From contig NZ_CP014782.1 of the NCBI RefSeq assembly GCF_002005305.1, positions 4,526,001 to 4,590,000 on the forward strand: 64,000 bases of DNA, given 5' to 3'. Made by a program: the position numbers and the translations under genes. Positions 1-9,378 of the stretch are shown here, piece after piece. The DNA comes from Shewanella psychrophila. Lineage in GTDB: Bacteria > Pseudomonadota > Gammaproteobacteria > Enterobacterales > Shewanellaceae. The notes under the pieces were generated by a model, which had not been told where the DNA came from, searched no databases, and saw only the letters and a list, made by a program, of their open reading frames with translations. Every line of letters starts with the position of its first letter. Positions within the stretch are counted from its first letter, which is position 1.

Positions 1-563
1 TTTTCGCCAAGGTAATACTTGTAGAACTGACTCAATGACACACTGCCATGGTAAATACCTTTAGGTTGCAGATCAAAAAACCGAGTTAAGTCGGCATCAG
101 TGATACTAAATATCGGCCGGATAGAGGCATAAGGGCTCACCAAGGCAGACGTGGTTAATGTATTAGTAAAAAGACAATTCGATTCGCCTTGAATACTGGC
201 TATGGGCGGATTCCATTCGCTAGTGCCGCAGGAACCAGACACACTGGCCCCTAAGGACGCCGCCGCAGACCCTGTATTGTATTCAAAGCCACTGAAATGT
301 ATTGGCAAATTGATGTCCGTTCCACCAAGGCTCATCACTATGCTGGTTGGTGGCGGAGAGGCGAATGTTCCGGGTATCCATTTATCAGTAGGTGTTAACC
401 CCGGGGTTTGGGTCCAGTTAGAAGGCACCAAGTCACCACCAGAAATGACGGTAGCATTGTCCCAACGAGCCACCCCAGCAGTGAAATCTAAATTCACGGT
501 CGAAGACCAAGCGTTAGATCCCACAAGCAGCAGACTCATTAACAGCAGATTAACCTTTTTCAT
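1..563 (-). CDS. CS1/CFA-type fimbrial tip adhesin, 3' end outside the window
   Basis: The frame stays open from an ATG at 563 to the window edge, giving about 187 residues. The N-terminus is a signal peptide (MKKVNLLLMSLLLVGSNA, then WSS), so the protein is exported. The mature part is rich in Thr, Ser, Pro and Gly with a few cysteines, as expected of an all-beta fimbrial subunit. The ATG lies inside the last codons of the chaperone gene (14-nt overlap), which implies translational coupling and makes it the fourth gene of a pilin-usher-chaperone-adhesin operon. The role as minor tip adhesin (CfaE/CooD position) is inferred from gene order and size class, not from a recognisable binding site. 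The C-terminal pilin domain cannot be seen. Confidence 0.7.
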   Translation of the reverse strand, partial: MKKVNLLLMSLLLVGSNAWSSTVNLDFTAGVARWDNATVISGGDLVPSNWTQTPGLTPTDKWIPGTFASPPPTSIVMSLGGTDINLPIHFSGFEYNTGSAAASLGASVSGSCGTSEWNPPIASIQGESNCLFTNTLTTSALVSPYASIRPIFSITDADLTRFFDLQPKGIYHGSVSLSQFYKYYLGE

Positions 564-1281
564 TGTTGGCTTCCCTGATCACTACACGGGTGTCTTTTAA
601 TTTTTTATCTGTGGTGCTGACATTTAATTCAAGACTCCCATTATTCATCTCAGGCTTAAGCTCCATGATGAAACGGCGACCAGCCAACACTTTTATATCT
701 TTGTTACAAGTATCATTAAAATCATCTTTACAGGCACTGACACTGACATTCAGAAAAGTGTTGCCCTTGTTATAAACCTCGAGCTGATTATCCACATAGC
801 GAGTTGAATAATTGAGCTTATCGGACTTAGCCGGAACGACAAAAATAGGAGCGAAACCTATGGCCATTTGCATGGCATTATCGGGCCGTTGGCCTTTGTC
901 AAAATAGGGCGTCGGTACCACGGCAAGCTGAAATACACGGTCGGTGTCGCTGGCACAGTCCGGCAAACAGTTGAGTGATAGCGTAAAGTCTTTCTCAAAC
1001 CCCGGCTTTATCATTGAACGTGCAGGTCGCACTGTGAGTGCCCATTGCTCGATATTGTCTCTGGTATAGGGTGTTTTGACGATCTCACCATCGACCATGG
1101 TCAGTTCAGTAATGCCTATATTGAGAAATAACTTCTTATCGTCTGTATTAGTGACGGTAAATACACCTTCACTGTTTGCATCGGCAACACGAAACATGGA
1201 GTCAATCTGAATCGCTTCGGCTGTTTGTATACTGATAAATAGGCCAAAAACGGCAGTTAAAATATGTTTGATATTAGGCAT
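550..1281 (-). CDS. Periplasmic fimbrial chaperone, CS1/CFA class
   Basis: 243 residues with a cleavable signal peptide (about 1-23, ending TAEA). The rest has the alternating beta pattern of a two-domain Ig-like PapD-type chaperone, with an acidic and asparagine-rich linker and an N-terminal edge segment (FTVTNTDDKKLFLNIGI). Such chaperones bind newly exported fimbrial subunits in the periplasm, lend them the missing beta strand and deliver them to the usher. The start ATG overlaps the end of the usher gene by 8 nt and the end overlaps the adhesin start by 14 nt, so this is the third gene of a tightly coupled operon. It resembles the CfaA/CooB type more than classical FGS/FGL chaperones because of the usher it accompanies. 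Confidence 0.8.
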   Translation of the reverse strand: MPNIKHILTAVFGLFISIQTAEAIQIDSMFRVADANSEGVFTVTNTDDKKLFLNIGITELTMVDGEIVKTPYTRDNIEQWALTVRPARSMIKPGFEKDFTLSLNCLPDCASDTDRVFQLAVVPTPYFDKGQRPDNAMQMAIGFAPIFVVPAKSDKLNYSTRYVDNQLEVYNKGNTFLNVSVSACKDDFNDTCNKDIKVLAGRRFIMELKPEMNNGSLELNVSTTDKKLKDTRVVIREANNEKG

Positions 1282-4072
1282 CGTTACCTTCCTGATTGTC
1301 TAAAAGAGTAAGCAAGTCCAATTCGCTGTCTTTAATTAATACATAAGCGTCAAGCTCTTGTAGCAGCTGACGTTTTTCTGATGTTAAGTGAATGTCTGTC
1401 ACATAAATGTACTGCTTCCCGGCGACACTAACGCTGGTAAATGCAATGTTTTGATTGTTAAGACGCGCAATGATGTTTTCAGCATCTTTACCTAAGGTAA
1501 ACTGTCCCAAATAGACTAATGTTTCCTCTTTGCTATCCCCCTGTAACAGGTGGGAGGATTTATCCCACTTATCTCGGCCATCTTGCTCCAGTCCAGGCAA
1601 ACAGAAACCTTTGAGAACTTTTCTCTTAGCGTCATTAGCTTTGCCTTCGTAGATACAAAGTCCTTTACGTGAGAGCAAGCGGAAATCGGCATTCTTATGA
1701 TAATTGACCCTGAACACACCATCATCAGACAGAGGCTCAGCACTTATACAAGCATCTCCCAAACACTGCACTGAGGATATGGGATTACCAAAAATGTCAT
1801 CCAGCACCAATATTTGGCTTGCTAACTCAGTCACGGCCGCAGCAACATTAAAAACTGTGCCCGGATAGGTAAATTTGTGAACACGATTACGCTTAAGTTC
1901 AACATTTTGACCTGATGCATCGAAATCAAAATCAAATGCCGAATACTCTTGTAATGCCAACAGAGACGCACTGTCTGATACGTTCACCCTTCGGCTATAG
2001 CGTCCGTCTTTACTCAGGCCAAGCTTTAGCTTTGGAGAAAAATCTTCATCTTGTGTCGAGGCAACAACATGAGCATAACTGCGTGAATTATCTCTAGTGA
2101 ACGACAGCCCATTAGACGACAAGACTTGAGTGCTACTAAAACCACCAGTCAATGTCTTCTCGCCTCTATCATTGGTGTAGCCGTAACTGTTGGCGGTGAA
2201 ATAATCGGTATCTGTTGACGCGGTTGCCGACAAGTCCCCCATGACAGTATTATCAGAAAAAACTTGAGCACCAGCGGAGACATTACTGCGCCAATGATCA
2301 CCTTTAAAATCGCCCCTGAGGTAGTTAACATTGCGATCGAAACCATCCTGATTAACATACACACTACTCTGGGCTGAGATGCCGCTGTCTCCGAACGGCA
2401 TGGTCCAGCTTAGAGATATGCGAGAATCGTCATCAATAGAGCCATTATCTTTATAGCTAGCATTAACATTCAAGGTACCCAGATCAAAGCTTTTAGTTAA
2501 GCCTCCGGACAGGGACCAAGAGTCAGACTGTGTTTCTATCACTGCGCTTGACACTTTAACCACGTCATTAGAGGTATAATATGAAGCCCGCAGGTAGGCA
2601 TTAGCCCCAATAAGCTGACCCGAAATGCCGACGCCAATATCTTCGAAACTGCGCAGGCCATAAAGGTGACTGGACATGCGATATTCGGTGTTTTGCGCAT
2701 CATACTCATAACGACGATAATCCATAAACATCCCTGAATATGACAAACTGCCTCGTTGATAGAAGTCTTCAGCATTTAAAAAGCTACCATGAACGAAATC
2801 GAAACTCAGCTGTTCGCTGAAGTTATAACTACCACCTAGCTGCAGATATTGTTCATCGGTTCCTATGGTTGCCGAGCCACCAAAGAGTAACGCTTCGGTA
2901 AATCTGTAGGTGCTACTTGCCTTGACGATGTTACGATCATAATTGTTGTAATCAGCCATTAAGGAATCTACGCTGATGGGCCCATCCCCTAAGTCATAAT
3001 CCCCCAAACGCCCCGCACCAAAGACATAATCAAATTCACCCACTGGGATTGAAAATTGATTATTGTTCACAACCTGACGGCGCTCTGTAAGCACTGTACT
3101 GCCAGAAACTTTGAGGATAATAGTAATTTCATACACCCCCTTCGGCAGATTTTCATAACTCAGAAACTGTTGTCCCTCACTTACAACTTGGCTCAAAATC
3201 AGCCGGTCGCCACGGTAAACCTCTAGTTGACCTAGCTGAGGCGCATAGTAATAAATACGCTGATGGCTCTCGGGGCTCCCCTTAATCAGATTTCTACTGG
3301 AACCGATAAAGGCTCCATCCAAATTCATTCTGGCACCAGTATTAAAAAGGTCTGTAGAGTTAAACGACAGGTTATAGCGACTACGGCCCACCTGCAGAGT
3401 ATTTCCGGCGAAATCGACAGTATAAAGACCGGTATAAAGATCAAACTCATTACCTGGGGTTTTATATTGAGTATCGAAAGTGAGATAACCAAGAGGCAAA
3501 CCGATTGTGGTGTAGTTGGACATGGAGCCACTATTTTGGCCATCGAAATCGGTATAACCATAGAGGCGAGCCGAGTTAATGAGTGCATTACTCTCACTAA
3601 AAGCGCTCTGATACTCAACTTCTGTCTTTTCGGCTTTCACCGACGTAGACGGCACAAAAATCCGCAGCTGTCCGTAATCAAAATCAAACACATAACCTGC
3701 ACTGTTAACTTGTGGCGAGACCAGACAACGGGCTAATTTTCCCGTACAGGCGTCATCTGTAGTAACCCCAGCGACCAACTGCTTAAGAATGCCGTCAACT
3801 GCAGCGGGGGTTATCTGACTCTCTAACAAATAACTTTTCAGCTCATTGTAGGCGTTGCTATCTGCATTAACCCTAAAAACTTCATAACTGGCTAGGCCCT
3901 TAATGAGAGTACCGTCACCAGACCCTACAACAGTTACGTTGATTTGTTGCGGGGTCTCATCGAAAAAATCAGAGAACTCACCGGGAAAATAATCCGTCTG
4001 TGCTAAGGCACTGGCAACACTACTGAGTGCCAATGGCAGCGCAATCAATAAACGGGCGTTTAGATGCTTCAT
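1274..4072 (-). CDS. Outer-membrane fimbrial usher, CS1/CFA (CfaC/CooC-like)
   Basis: 932 residues with a signal peptide ending SVASALA (about 1-24). A long central stretch alternates polar and aromatic residues as in a large beta-barrel, and the C-terminal part carries paired cysteines (QCLGDAC near 765 and a CIYEG...GFC pair near 805-825) fitting the C-terminal domains of CS1-type ushers. Ushers form the outer-membrane pore that orders and secretes chaperone-subunit complexes. The length is usual for this alternate chaperone-usher class. The ATG overlaps the pilin stop (ATGA arrangement) and the 3' end overlaps the chaperone, so stoichiometry is probably set by coupled translation. No frameshift or truncation is seen. 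Confidence 0.85.
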   Translation of the reverse strand: MKHLNARLLIALPLALSSVASALAQTDYFPGEFSDFFDETPQQINVTVVGSGDGTLIKGLASYEVFRVNADSNAYNELKSYLLESQITPAAVDGILKQLVAGVTTDDACTGKLARCLVSPQVNSAGYVFDFDYGQLRIFVPSTSVKAEKTEVEYQSAFSESNALINSARLYGYTDFDGQNSGSMSNYTTIGLPLGYLTFDTQYKTPGNEFDLYTGLYTVDFAGNTLQVGRSRYNLSFNSTDLFNTGARMNLDGAFIGSSRNLIKGSPESHQRIYYYAPQLGQLEVYRGDRLILSQVVSEGQQFLSYENLPKGVYEITIILKVSGSTVLTERRQVVNNNQFSIPVGEFDYVFGAGRLGDYDLGDGPISVDSLMADYNNYDRNIVKASSTYRFTEALLFGGSATIGTDEQYLQLGGSYNFSEQLSFDFVHGSFLNAEDFYQRGSLSYSGMFMDYRRYEYDAQNTEYRMSSHLYGLRSFEDIGVGISGQLIGANAYLRASYYTSNDVVKVSSAVIETQSDSWSLSGGLTKSFDLGTLNVNASYKDNGSIDDDSRISLSWTMPFGDSGISAQSSVYVNQDGFDRNVNYLRGDFKGDHWRSNVSAGAQVFSDNTVMGDLSATASTDTDYFTANSYGYTNDRGEKTLTGGFSSTQVLSSNGLSFTRDNSRSYAHVVASTQDEDFSPKLKLGLSKDGRYSRRVNVSDSASLLALQEYSAFDFDFDASGQNVELKRNRVHKFTYPGTVFNVAAAVTELASQILVLDDIFGNPISSVQCLGDACISAEPLSDDGVFRVNYHKNADFRLLSRKGLCIYEGKANDAKRKVLKGFCLPGLEQDGRDKWDKSSHLLQGDSKEETLVYLGQFTLGKDAENIIARLNNQNIAFTSVSVAGKQYIYVTDIHLTSEKRQLLQELDAYVLIKDSELDLLTLLDNQEGNDA

Positions 4073-4545
4073 ATTGCCAACCTCGCAAAGACGTTCAGAC
4101 TTCCACTACATTCCTGCTGACTAGCGATTTGTGTTAGTTCTGGAAAAACAAGTGTGAATTTATGGTGACGAGTGCTCAGACCAGACTCAAAAGACATAGA
4201 AGGACTCACATCTTCAACACCGAAAGAAGCATCATCAAGTAAGGTTTCGACAGTTAATGGAGAGCCATTACACAAGTGTTCTGACTCCATTAGCTCAATC
4301 ACGTAATCGTCGGTACTCATTGGGCTGGAAATAGTAAAGCCTATATCCAGATTGCTAAAACTTTGACTATTTGCATCATAAGAAGCAAAGTATGAAGTGC
4401 TATCTCCTTCGATTGATAGCTCTGATGAATGACTCTCTTTCTCAATAATGACAGACACATTAACTTCTTTTGTTATGGGGTCGAGCCCAGCACTTGCCGA
4501 GGCCGAAAAGAAGACAAAAGAGCAAACTATTAATATTGCGTACAT
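4069..4545 (-). CDS. CS1-type fimbrial major subunit (pilin)
   Basis: 158 residues from the ATG at 4545. I chose this start because AGAGGT lies about ten bases upstream and the protein then begins directly with a signal peptide (MYAILIVCSFVFFSASASA); an upstream in-frame ATG at 4584 would add 13 polar residues before it. The mature protein opens with a donor-strand-like beta segment (LDPITKEVNVSVIIEKE) and has two cysteines, matching the CooA/CfaB pilin family in size and layout. As first gene of the operon next to usher, chaperone and adhesin it is the probable shaft subunit. Identity rests on size, signal peptide, N-terminal strand and position. Confidence 0.75.
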   Translation of the reverse strand: MYAILIVCSFVFFSASASAGLDPITKEVNVSVIIEKESHSSELSIEGDSTSYFASYDANSQSFSNLDIGFTISSPMSTDDYVIELMESEHLCNGSPLTVETLLDDASFGVEDVSPSMSFESGLSTRHHKFTLVFPELTQIASQQECSGSLNVFARLAI

Positions 4546-5613
4546 ATAAATTACGACCTCTTGAACTTGACAAAATTCATGCAAACTAACTAAGAAACCA
4601 GATCATTGACTTCTAGCTCAAAATAAAACCGACTATAAAAAGTTTAAATAATTAAAACCCTTACCTAATTTAATAACTAAATAGTTAAGTAAACTGCGCA
4701 ATTATCTTTCTATTTAAAATCAATAATCTTACCAGTGAAGGCATTTTTGTAAGTGTTAAAACTGACTACACTCCTCCCCCTTTTGGCCTTAAGTTTCATT
4801 GTGTTTTAGATAATATACTGTTAATAAAAACCGTTTGTTCCATGAATGTATCTTGCACTCTTGTTTTTCTGGCGCCTTGGCTTCACTGCTATAGATAGGA
4901 TGAGAACGCAAGTGAGTTTCGAACAAAGTTATCAATTTAACTTAAGAGTGAAATTGCTAACAAACCATCTGTTTTAGAGAGGAGTCGACTGAAAATCGAC
5001 ATTTTTGCCCTACACTTATGTAAGTGGCAAGTTCTTCGTCAATCAGCTTTAATCAGTTCTCCACGATTCGAGTCTTACCTTTAATCAAACCTGAAATAGT
5101 CACTGCACTGTGGCAGGGAAGAAATGAAAGCCCTCGAGATTATGTCAAGGCCCATATGGTACTGGTAACCATATGAGTGGCGTCGTGAACCGCAACAATG
5201 CCTTGAGACATGAGCTATATTTAAATTATAAACCGATAGCCAATAGCAATGTTTCATTCATGTATTCAGTAGTTTCGATAGGACTTATATGCAGGAAGCA
5301 CCTACTTGTCTTGATAGCTTTGCTACTGAAGAATTGAGCACACTGTTTCTTCTTTTATACCTTTAACCAACGTAAACTTACTCACATGTTACTTTAGGGG
5401 TACATAATAGATAAGTACATGTGTTCATATGTACTAGATTAATCTCATAATGAAGCGCATTATTATTGAATGGGTTACATTTGACTGACTATTATTTTAC
5501 TGAAAAGTTTATAATTGTTTTAGTTAATAGCTGACTTTTATATTCTATAATTTAGAAAATCGTTTCTTTACAGAAGGGATATTTCAAGAACAATTTCATA
5601 TGGTAATTAACTA
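4546..5613. promoter_or_regulatory. 1.07-kb intergenic region: fimbrial promoter side and hairpins
   Basis: No convincing gene. The minus-strand fimbrial promoter should lie in the left part. An AATGTATCTT element at 4845-4854 resembles similar elements in front of other genes in this window. A hairpin with arms CATATGGT (5153-5160) and ACCATATG (5168-5175) is enclosed by a second pair, TCAAGGC (5145-5151) and GCCTTGA (5210-5216), a nested fold that could be a small structured RNA or protein site. A 25-codon reading frame with a reasonable ribosome site starts at 5289 but has no recognisable features, and I do not call it. Confidence 0.4.
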
Positions 5614-6006
5614 ATGCAAATACCTGAAAAACCCGAAATACCCGAAATACCCGAGGAATTAACGCGATTCTGGAATGATGTTTGTGACCGGGATCTACAA
5701 TTTGCAATAGAGATATGTGCTCAATATGAGGAGTATATAGATACTCAGATAAACTTATTGAAAGCGTTAATTTGTGACGATTCCCATGTTAAATCGAATA
5801 AGCAAGACTTACAGTTTACCGAAGAGATACTGCATAGACTCACCGGCAGTCTTGCCCTGTTAGGTTTTGATCTCCAGAGTCATTATTTGCATTCGTTAGA
5901 AAAGCAATTTATCAACAAAACAGCCTCATTAGACCGAGCCACCTTTGATAATATCCACAGTCAAGTGAGTGAAGTTTCGACTCTCATTAGGCAACATTGC
6001 CACTAG
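5614..6006 (+). CDS. Orphan HPt (histidine phosphotransfer) protein
   Basis: 130 residues, no signal peptide. The segment ILHRLTGSLALLGF (72-85) followed by SHYLHSLEKQF matches the HPt signature H-x-L-x-G-S-x-x-x-L-G and a later L-E; His74 is the expected phospho-acceptor. HPt domains are four-helix bundles relaying phosphate between receiver domains in multistep phosphorelays. The N-terminus has a short Pro-Glu-Ile repeat from an imperfect 9-bp DNA repeat, probably a flexible tail. There is no histidine kinase nearby; the next gene downstream, 450 bp away on the same strand, is an orphan response regulator and a plausible but unproven partner. Confidence 0.7.
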   Translation: MQIPEKPEIPEIPEELTRFWNDVCDRDLQFAIEICAQYEEYIDTQINLLKALICDDSHVKSNKQDLQFTEEILHRLTGSLALLGFDLQSHYLHSLEKQFINKTASLDRATFDNIHSQVSEVSTLIRQHCH

Positions 6007-6456
6007 ACTCACATTAGACAATATAGCAAGTAAGACAGCCTTGGCTAGTATATTAAGCCAAGGCTAAAAACAACATACTGAATTGAAGCATCACAACACC
6101 ATTTACCGCCAGTGTCACAAATTTCCCCACGCTAGTTTCAAGCCTATCTAGGTTAAAATACGTCTAATGCCTCTATAAAATCTTATAAATCAGATAATAG
6201 GATCGCGAATAACAACCGCAACCAATTGTATCTTAAGGGTTTTGTTTTGCCTGGCATATTTCACATTTCTTTACTACCTTAAAAGCGATACCTACGTCAA
6301 ACTTCAAATAAATCTGATGCTTGGTTAGCTAGCCTTAACCAATAGCCTCAATTGTGATTGCAATTTTTTGATAGCCTCAGTAAATAGTCTATCGGAACAG
6401 AATGGCAAACGAGATAACAATTGAGACAATAAAATAGCTTTGAAGGAATTTATTCA
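6007..6456. promoter_or_regulatory. 450-bp region upstream of response regulator 1
   Basis: Holds a strong inverted repeat just after the HPt gene (arms AGCCTTGGCT at 6037-6046 and AGCCAAGGCT at 6056-6065) without a T tract on the coding strand, so a transcript-end hairpin is possible but not classic. The 17-base element beginning TTGTATCTTAAG at 6226-6242 recurs with one mismatch upstream of the paralogous response regulator at 41156. No coding sequence is seen. Confidence 0.45.
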
Positions 6457-7164
6457 ATGAACACTAAGACTTTGCTGATAGTTGAGGACGATCTATTTAC
6501 CTCACGTCTAATTAAAACATTTTTCGAACGTAAGGGTTTCATTGTACATCAAGCCTATGACACCGGCGGCGCCTATATGTATGCCACGGAAAAACGCCCG
6601 GACTTGATCATTCTCGATATTCAATTACCGTCAGACTCTGGGGTCTCCATCTTCAATACACTAAAAAACATTCACCCTTGCCCCATTGTCTTTTACACCT
6701 CAATATCCACAGAAAATATGGAAATTAAAGCAATAGAGATAGGCGGTGACGACTATGTCAACAAACAGCGGGGGATGAAGGTGCTGCACTCCAGAGTCGT
6801 CCGCTTGATTGAAAAGAGTGCGACCAAGGATACAGAGGCATTAACTCCTTTGATAGAGATCAATAATATTCGTCTTAATTCCGAATTGAATCAATGTCAG
6901 ATAGGAGATATGTTGATTGAACTGCAAAAGAAAGAGAGCACACTATTAAGCTTTTTAATGCTACATAAAAATACTTTGGTCAATAGGGATGAGTTATCTT
7001 TTATATTAAATGGATACTCCCATGATGGTTGGAGCCGAAGTATCGACTTAATAGTATGTAGGATCAGAAAAAAATTACGCCAGGCTAATATCCCAGAGTC
7101 AGCAATTAAGACACTTCGAGGAAAAGGATATAGCTTAGTGGAGAGTAATTTCAAAGCTGCATAG
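6457..7164 (+). CDS. OmpR-family response regulator (paralogue 1)
   Basis: 235 residues: an N-terminal receiver domain (about 4-118) and a C-terminal winged-helix DNA-binding domain (about 130-232). The acidic pocket is E10-D11-D12, the phospho-acceptor is Asp54 in LIILDIQLP, and the conserved lysine is probably Lys103 in GGDDYVNKQ. The DNA-binding domain ends with the usual wing motif (IKTLRGKGYSLVE). No sensor kinase is adjacent. It is strikingly similar over its whole length to the regulator gene at 41156, which is cut by an insertion sequence; the two are clear paralogues. A short hairpin (7163-7182, arms AGCAAGTT/AACTTGCT) overlaps the stop codon. Target genes are not evident; the fimbrial operon and the paralogue locus are candidates only. 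Confidence 0.88.
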   Translation: MNTKTLLIVEDDLFTSRLIKTFFERKGFIVHQAYDTGGAYMYATEKRPDLIILDIQLPSDSGVSIFNTLKNIHPCPIVFYTSISTENMEIKAIEIGGDDYVNKQRGMKVLHSRVVRLIEKSATKDTEALTPLIEINNIRLNSELNQCQIGDMLIELQKKESTLLSFLMLHKNTLVNRDELSFILNGYSHDGWSRSIDLIVCRIRKKLRQANIPESAIKTLRGKGYSLVESNFKAA

Positions 7165-7293
7165 CAAGTTATTAAACTTGCTAAACCATTGTCTATACAT
7201 TAAATATTAAACCATAAAAACATGGATGTTTAGCTAGATATTACCAATCACTTTAAACACTTCATTTAAATCTTTTACATTCTTACATTTAAT

Positions 7294-8346
7294 GGCGTTG
7301 TTGATCAAATCCTCGCTATAGATGCAGCTACTCCAAGGGTTTGAGCTAACTAGGCAGGCTGTTTCCTAACTGGCATTCCTAGTCTTATGACTTTGTTCAT
7401 TGCCTTTACACCTGCCAGCGCTTCACCTACTTGAGCATTATAATCTCGTAGGCTAAGTTTCGGACTAATTAGTTGCTTATATCGGTACATTGCTGTTTCA
7501 GATAGCGACCGTAAGTGATAGTCATTTTCCTTCTTCCATTGCGCTAACTCATTATTTTTGAGGGCTCTCACTGCCTCGTTTCGAGGATGCCCATCCTCCC
7601 AAAACCCAGCACTGCTTCTTGGTGGGATAGTTGGTTTGCAACCTTTACGCTGAAGTAGTTTGTGACACGCTTTGGTGTCGTATGCTCCATCAGCAGAAAC
7701 TTGTTTAATTTGTCTTCTTAACGGCTTGATTAATGTGGGTAACACTTCATTATCAGCAACGTTAACCAGAGTGACTTCTGCTGCTACGACTTCATGCGTA
7801 TTCGCATCTACTGCGAGGTGTAACTTACGCCAGGTACGACGCTTTTCTTTACCATGCTTTCGAGTCTTCCATTCTCCCTCGCCGTAAACTTTGAGGCCCG
7901 TTGAATCAATCACTACATGTGCCACAGAGCCACGACTCGGTGAGCGATATTTGATATTTACGGTCTTGGCACGTTTGCTAATGCAGCTATAGCTTGGTGA
8001 GGTTAGTGGCACATCCATAAGCTGGAAAACCGAGGTAGTGAAACCTTCTAGTGCTCTCAGTGATAAGTTGAATACACCTTTAACAACCAATGCAGTTTCA
8101 ATAGCAACATCAGAGTAAATATACCCACGGCCACGGCGGCCGTGATGTTCAGAGCAACACCAAGAGCTAATGGCGTGCTCATCAATCCAAAAGGTCAAGG
8201 ACCCTCGATTAATCAATGCCTTATTGTACTGAGACCAATTGGTCATTTTACGCTTAGCTTTACCCATCTTGATGTTTCCAATAACCACATTGGAAGATCA
8301 GATCACATAAGCTGCAAAAGGTTCAATCGATTTAGGAAACAAGGCC
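7294..8346 (-). mobile_element. Complete IS5-family element, IS903-like group
   Basis: 1,053 bp bounded by imperfect terminal inverted repeats: the left end reads GGCGTTGTTGATCAAATC and the right end, read inward, GGCCTTGTTTCCTAAATC. Both flanks carry the same 9-bp word ACATTTAAT (7285-7293 and 8347-8355), the target duplication length of IS903-type elements. One uninterrupted transposase gene fills it. The target was intergenic, between the response regulator and the TauE gene, so no gene was visibly broken. Boundaries are directly visible. Confidence 0.93.
7350..8267 (-). CDS. IS5/IS903-type DDE transposase
   Basis: 305 residues from the ATG at 8267 (MGKAKRKMTNW), the start typical of IS903-like transposases; a seven-codon extension upstream is not needed. 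DDE catalytic residues fit Asp in VVIDSTGLKV, Asp in VSADGAYDT and a later Glu. The reading frame is intact and lies inside complete terminal repeats with a target duplication, so the element may still be active. It performs cut-and-paste or copying transposition of its own element. Confidence 0.92.
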   Translation of the reverse strand: MGKAKRKMTNWSQYNKALINRGSLTFWIDEHAISSWCCSEHHGRRGRGYIYSDVAIETALVVKGVFNLSLRALEGFTTSVFQLMDVPLTSPSYSCISKRAKTVNIKYRSPSRGSVAHVVIDSTGLKVYGEGEWKTRKHGKEKRRTWRKLHLAVDANTHEVVAAEVTLVNVADNEVLPTLIKPLRRQIKQVSADGAYDTKACHKLLQRKGCKPTIPPRSSAGFWEDGHPRNEAVRALKNNELAQWKKENDYHLRSLSETAMYRYKQLISPKLSLRDYNAQVGEALAGVKAMNKVIRLGMPVRKQPA

Positions 8347-8484
8347 ACATTTAATACCTAGCGGATACTCTAAAAACATAACCCCTATGACTAGAGCTCG
8401 CTAAATACAATAAATCAAACATTTATTGACTGCATAACATTAATGTATACCCGCAAAAAGAATAATGATTTGTCATAAACGGTG

Positions 8485-9267
8485 ATGTTATTGAATATAG
8501 ACATTAACGTTATTAATGATTTATATCTTATGAGTATATTACTACTTCTATTTGTTACTTTTATCGCAGCTAGCCTACAAGCCGCTACAGGGTTTGGCTT
8601 TGGCATCGTGGCTGTATCGGCTTTCTTGATCTTATTAAAATCGACTGCCGCTGTGCAGATTGTCATTATTCTCACCTTGGCCATGTCGGTGATCCACTGG
8701 CTAAAGGTTCGCTCTCTCGCCCCTAAGTTCTTAGTAAAACAACTGATTATAGGCTGTTTCATCGGTTACCCGATAGGCGTAATGCTCTTCTACTTGGCGG
8801 ATATTGACACATTAAAATTTGCCGTGGCCATTCTTATCCTATTGATGGCAGTTCAAAATTTAATAGAGCGATTTCGTAACCGTAATGACGAAGCCATGTT
8901 CCTACCAATGAACCAAAAGCTATGTGCTTTTGTTGGCACCATTTCTGGCACCATGGCCAGTGCCTTGGCTATGCCTGGGCCTGCGGTTGTGAGCTATTTA
9001 ACCCAATGTGAACTCGATAAAAATGCCATCCGGGCGACTGTTATCACCACTTCCACCGTTTCTTATTCTGTGTCGCTTATTCTGCAATTCTCATTTGTAG
9101 GCATAAAGACTCAAACCTGGGAGTCATCCCTCATGCTATTGCCTATGGTATTTGCCGGCCTTTTCTTCGGCGAGTACATATCAAAATTTATCAATCCAAA
9201 ATTATTCAAGAACATTACTTTATTCGTACTCGTCGCAAGCGGAATAAACATCTTAGCCACCTTGTAA
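8485..9267 (+). CDS. TauE/SafE family anion (sulfite) exporter
   Basis: 260 residues, almost entirely hydrophobic with about eight predicted membrane segments; the N-terminal half has the family-typical GFGFGIVAVSAFLILL helix after LQAATG, and a second, related half begins near CAFVGTISGTMASALAMPGPAV. Members export sulfite, sulfoacetate or similar organosulfur anions across the inner membrane. It stands 111 bp ahead of a D-cysteine desulfhydrase/cysteate sulfo-lyase gene, the partnership known from cuyZ-cuyA loci, so sulfite is a sensible substrate. The start is uncertain: ATG 8485, GTG 8482 and ATG 8530 are all possible and none has a strong ribosome site. Confidence 0.8.
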   Translation: MLLNIDINVINDLYLMSILLLLFVTFIAASLQAATGFGFGIVAVSAFLILLKSTAAVQIVIILTLAMSVIHWLKVRSLAPKFLVKQLIIGCFIGYPIGVMLFYLADIDTLKFAVAILILLMAVQNLIERFRNRNDEAMFLPMNQKLCAFVGTISGTMASALAMPGPAVVSYLTQCELDKNAIRATVITTSTVSYSVSLILQFSFVGIKTQTWESSLMLLPMVFAGLFFGEYISKFINPKLFKNITLFVLVASGINILATL

Positions 9268-9378
9268 TAGAGGCTATTCCCTTCCAGCAAGTGACTAATT
9301 CTAGAAAAACGTTCTAAAAACAAACGCTAAAATACACATTAACTCAATAAAGAAAACTCAAAAAAAGAGGTTGGAAAT

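Noticed and set aside
5289..5366. 25-codon gene in the fimbrial upstream region
   Set aside because: Only a modest ribosome site and no protein features; not enough to call.
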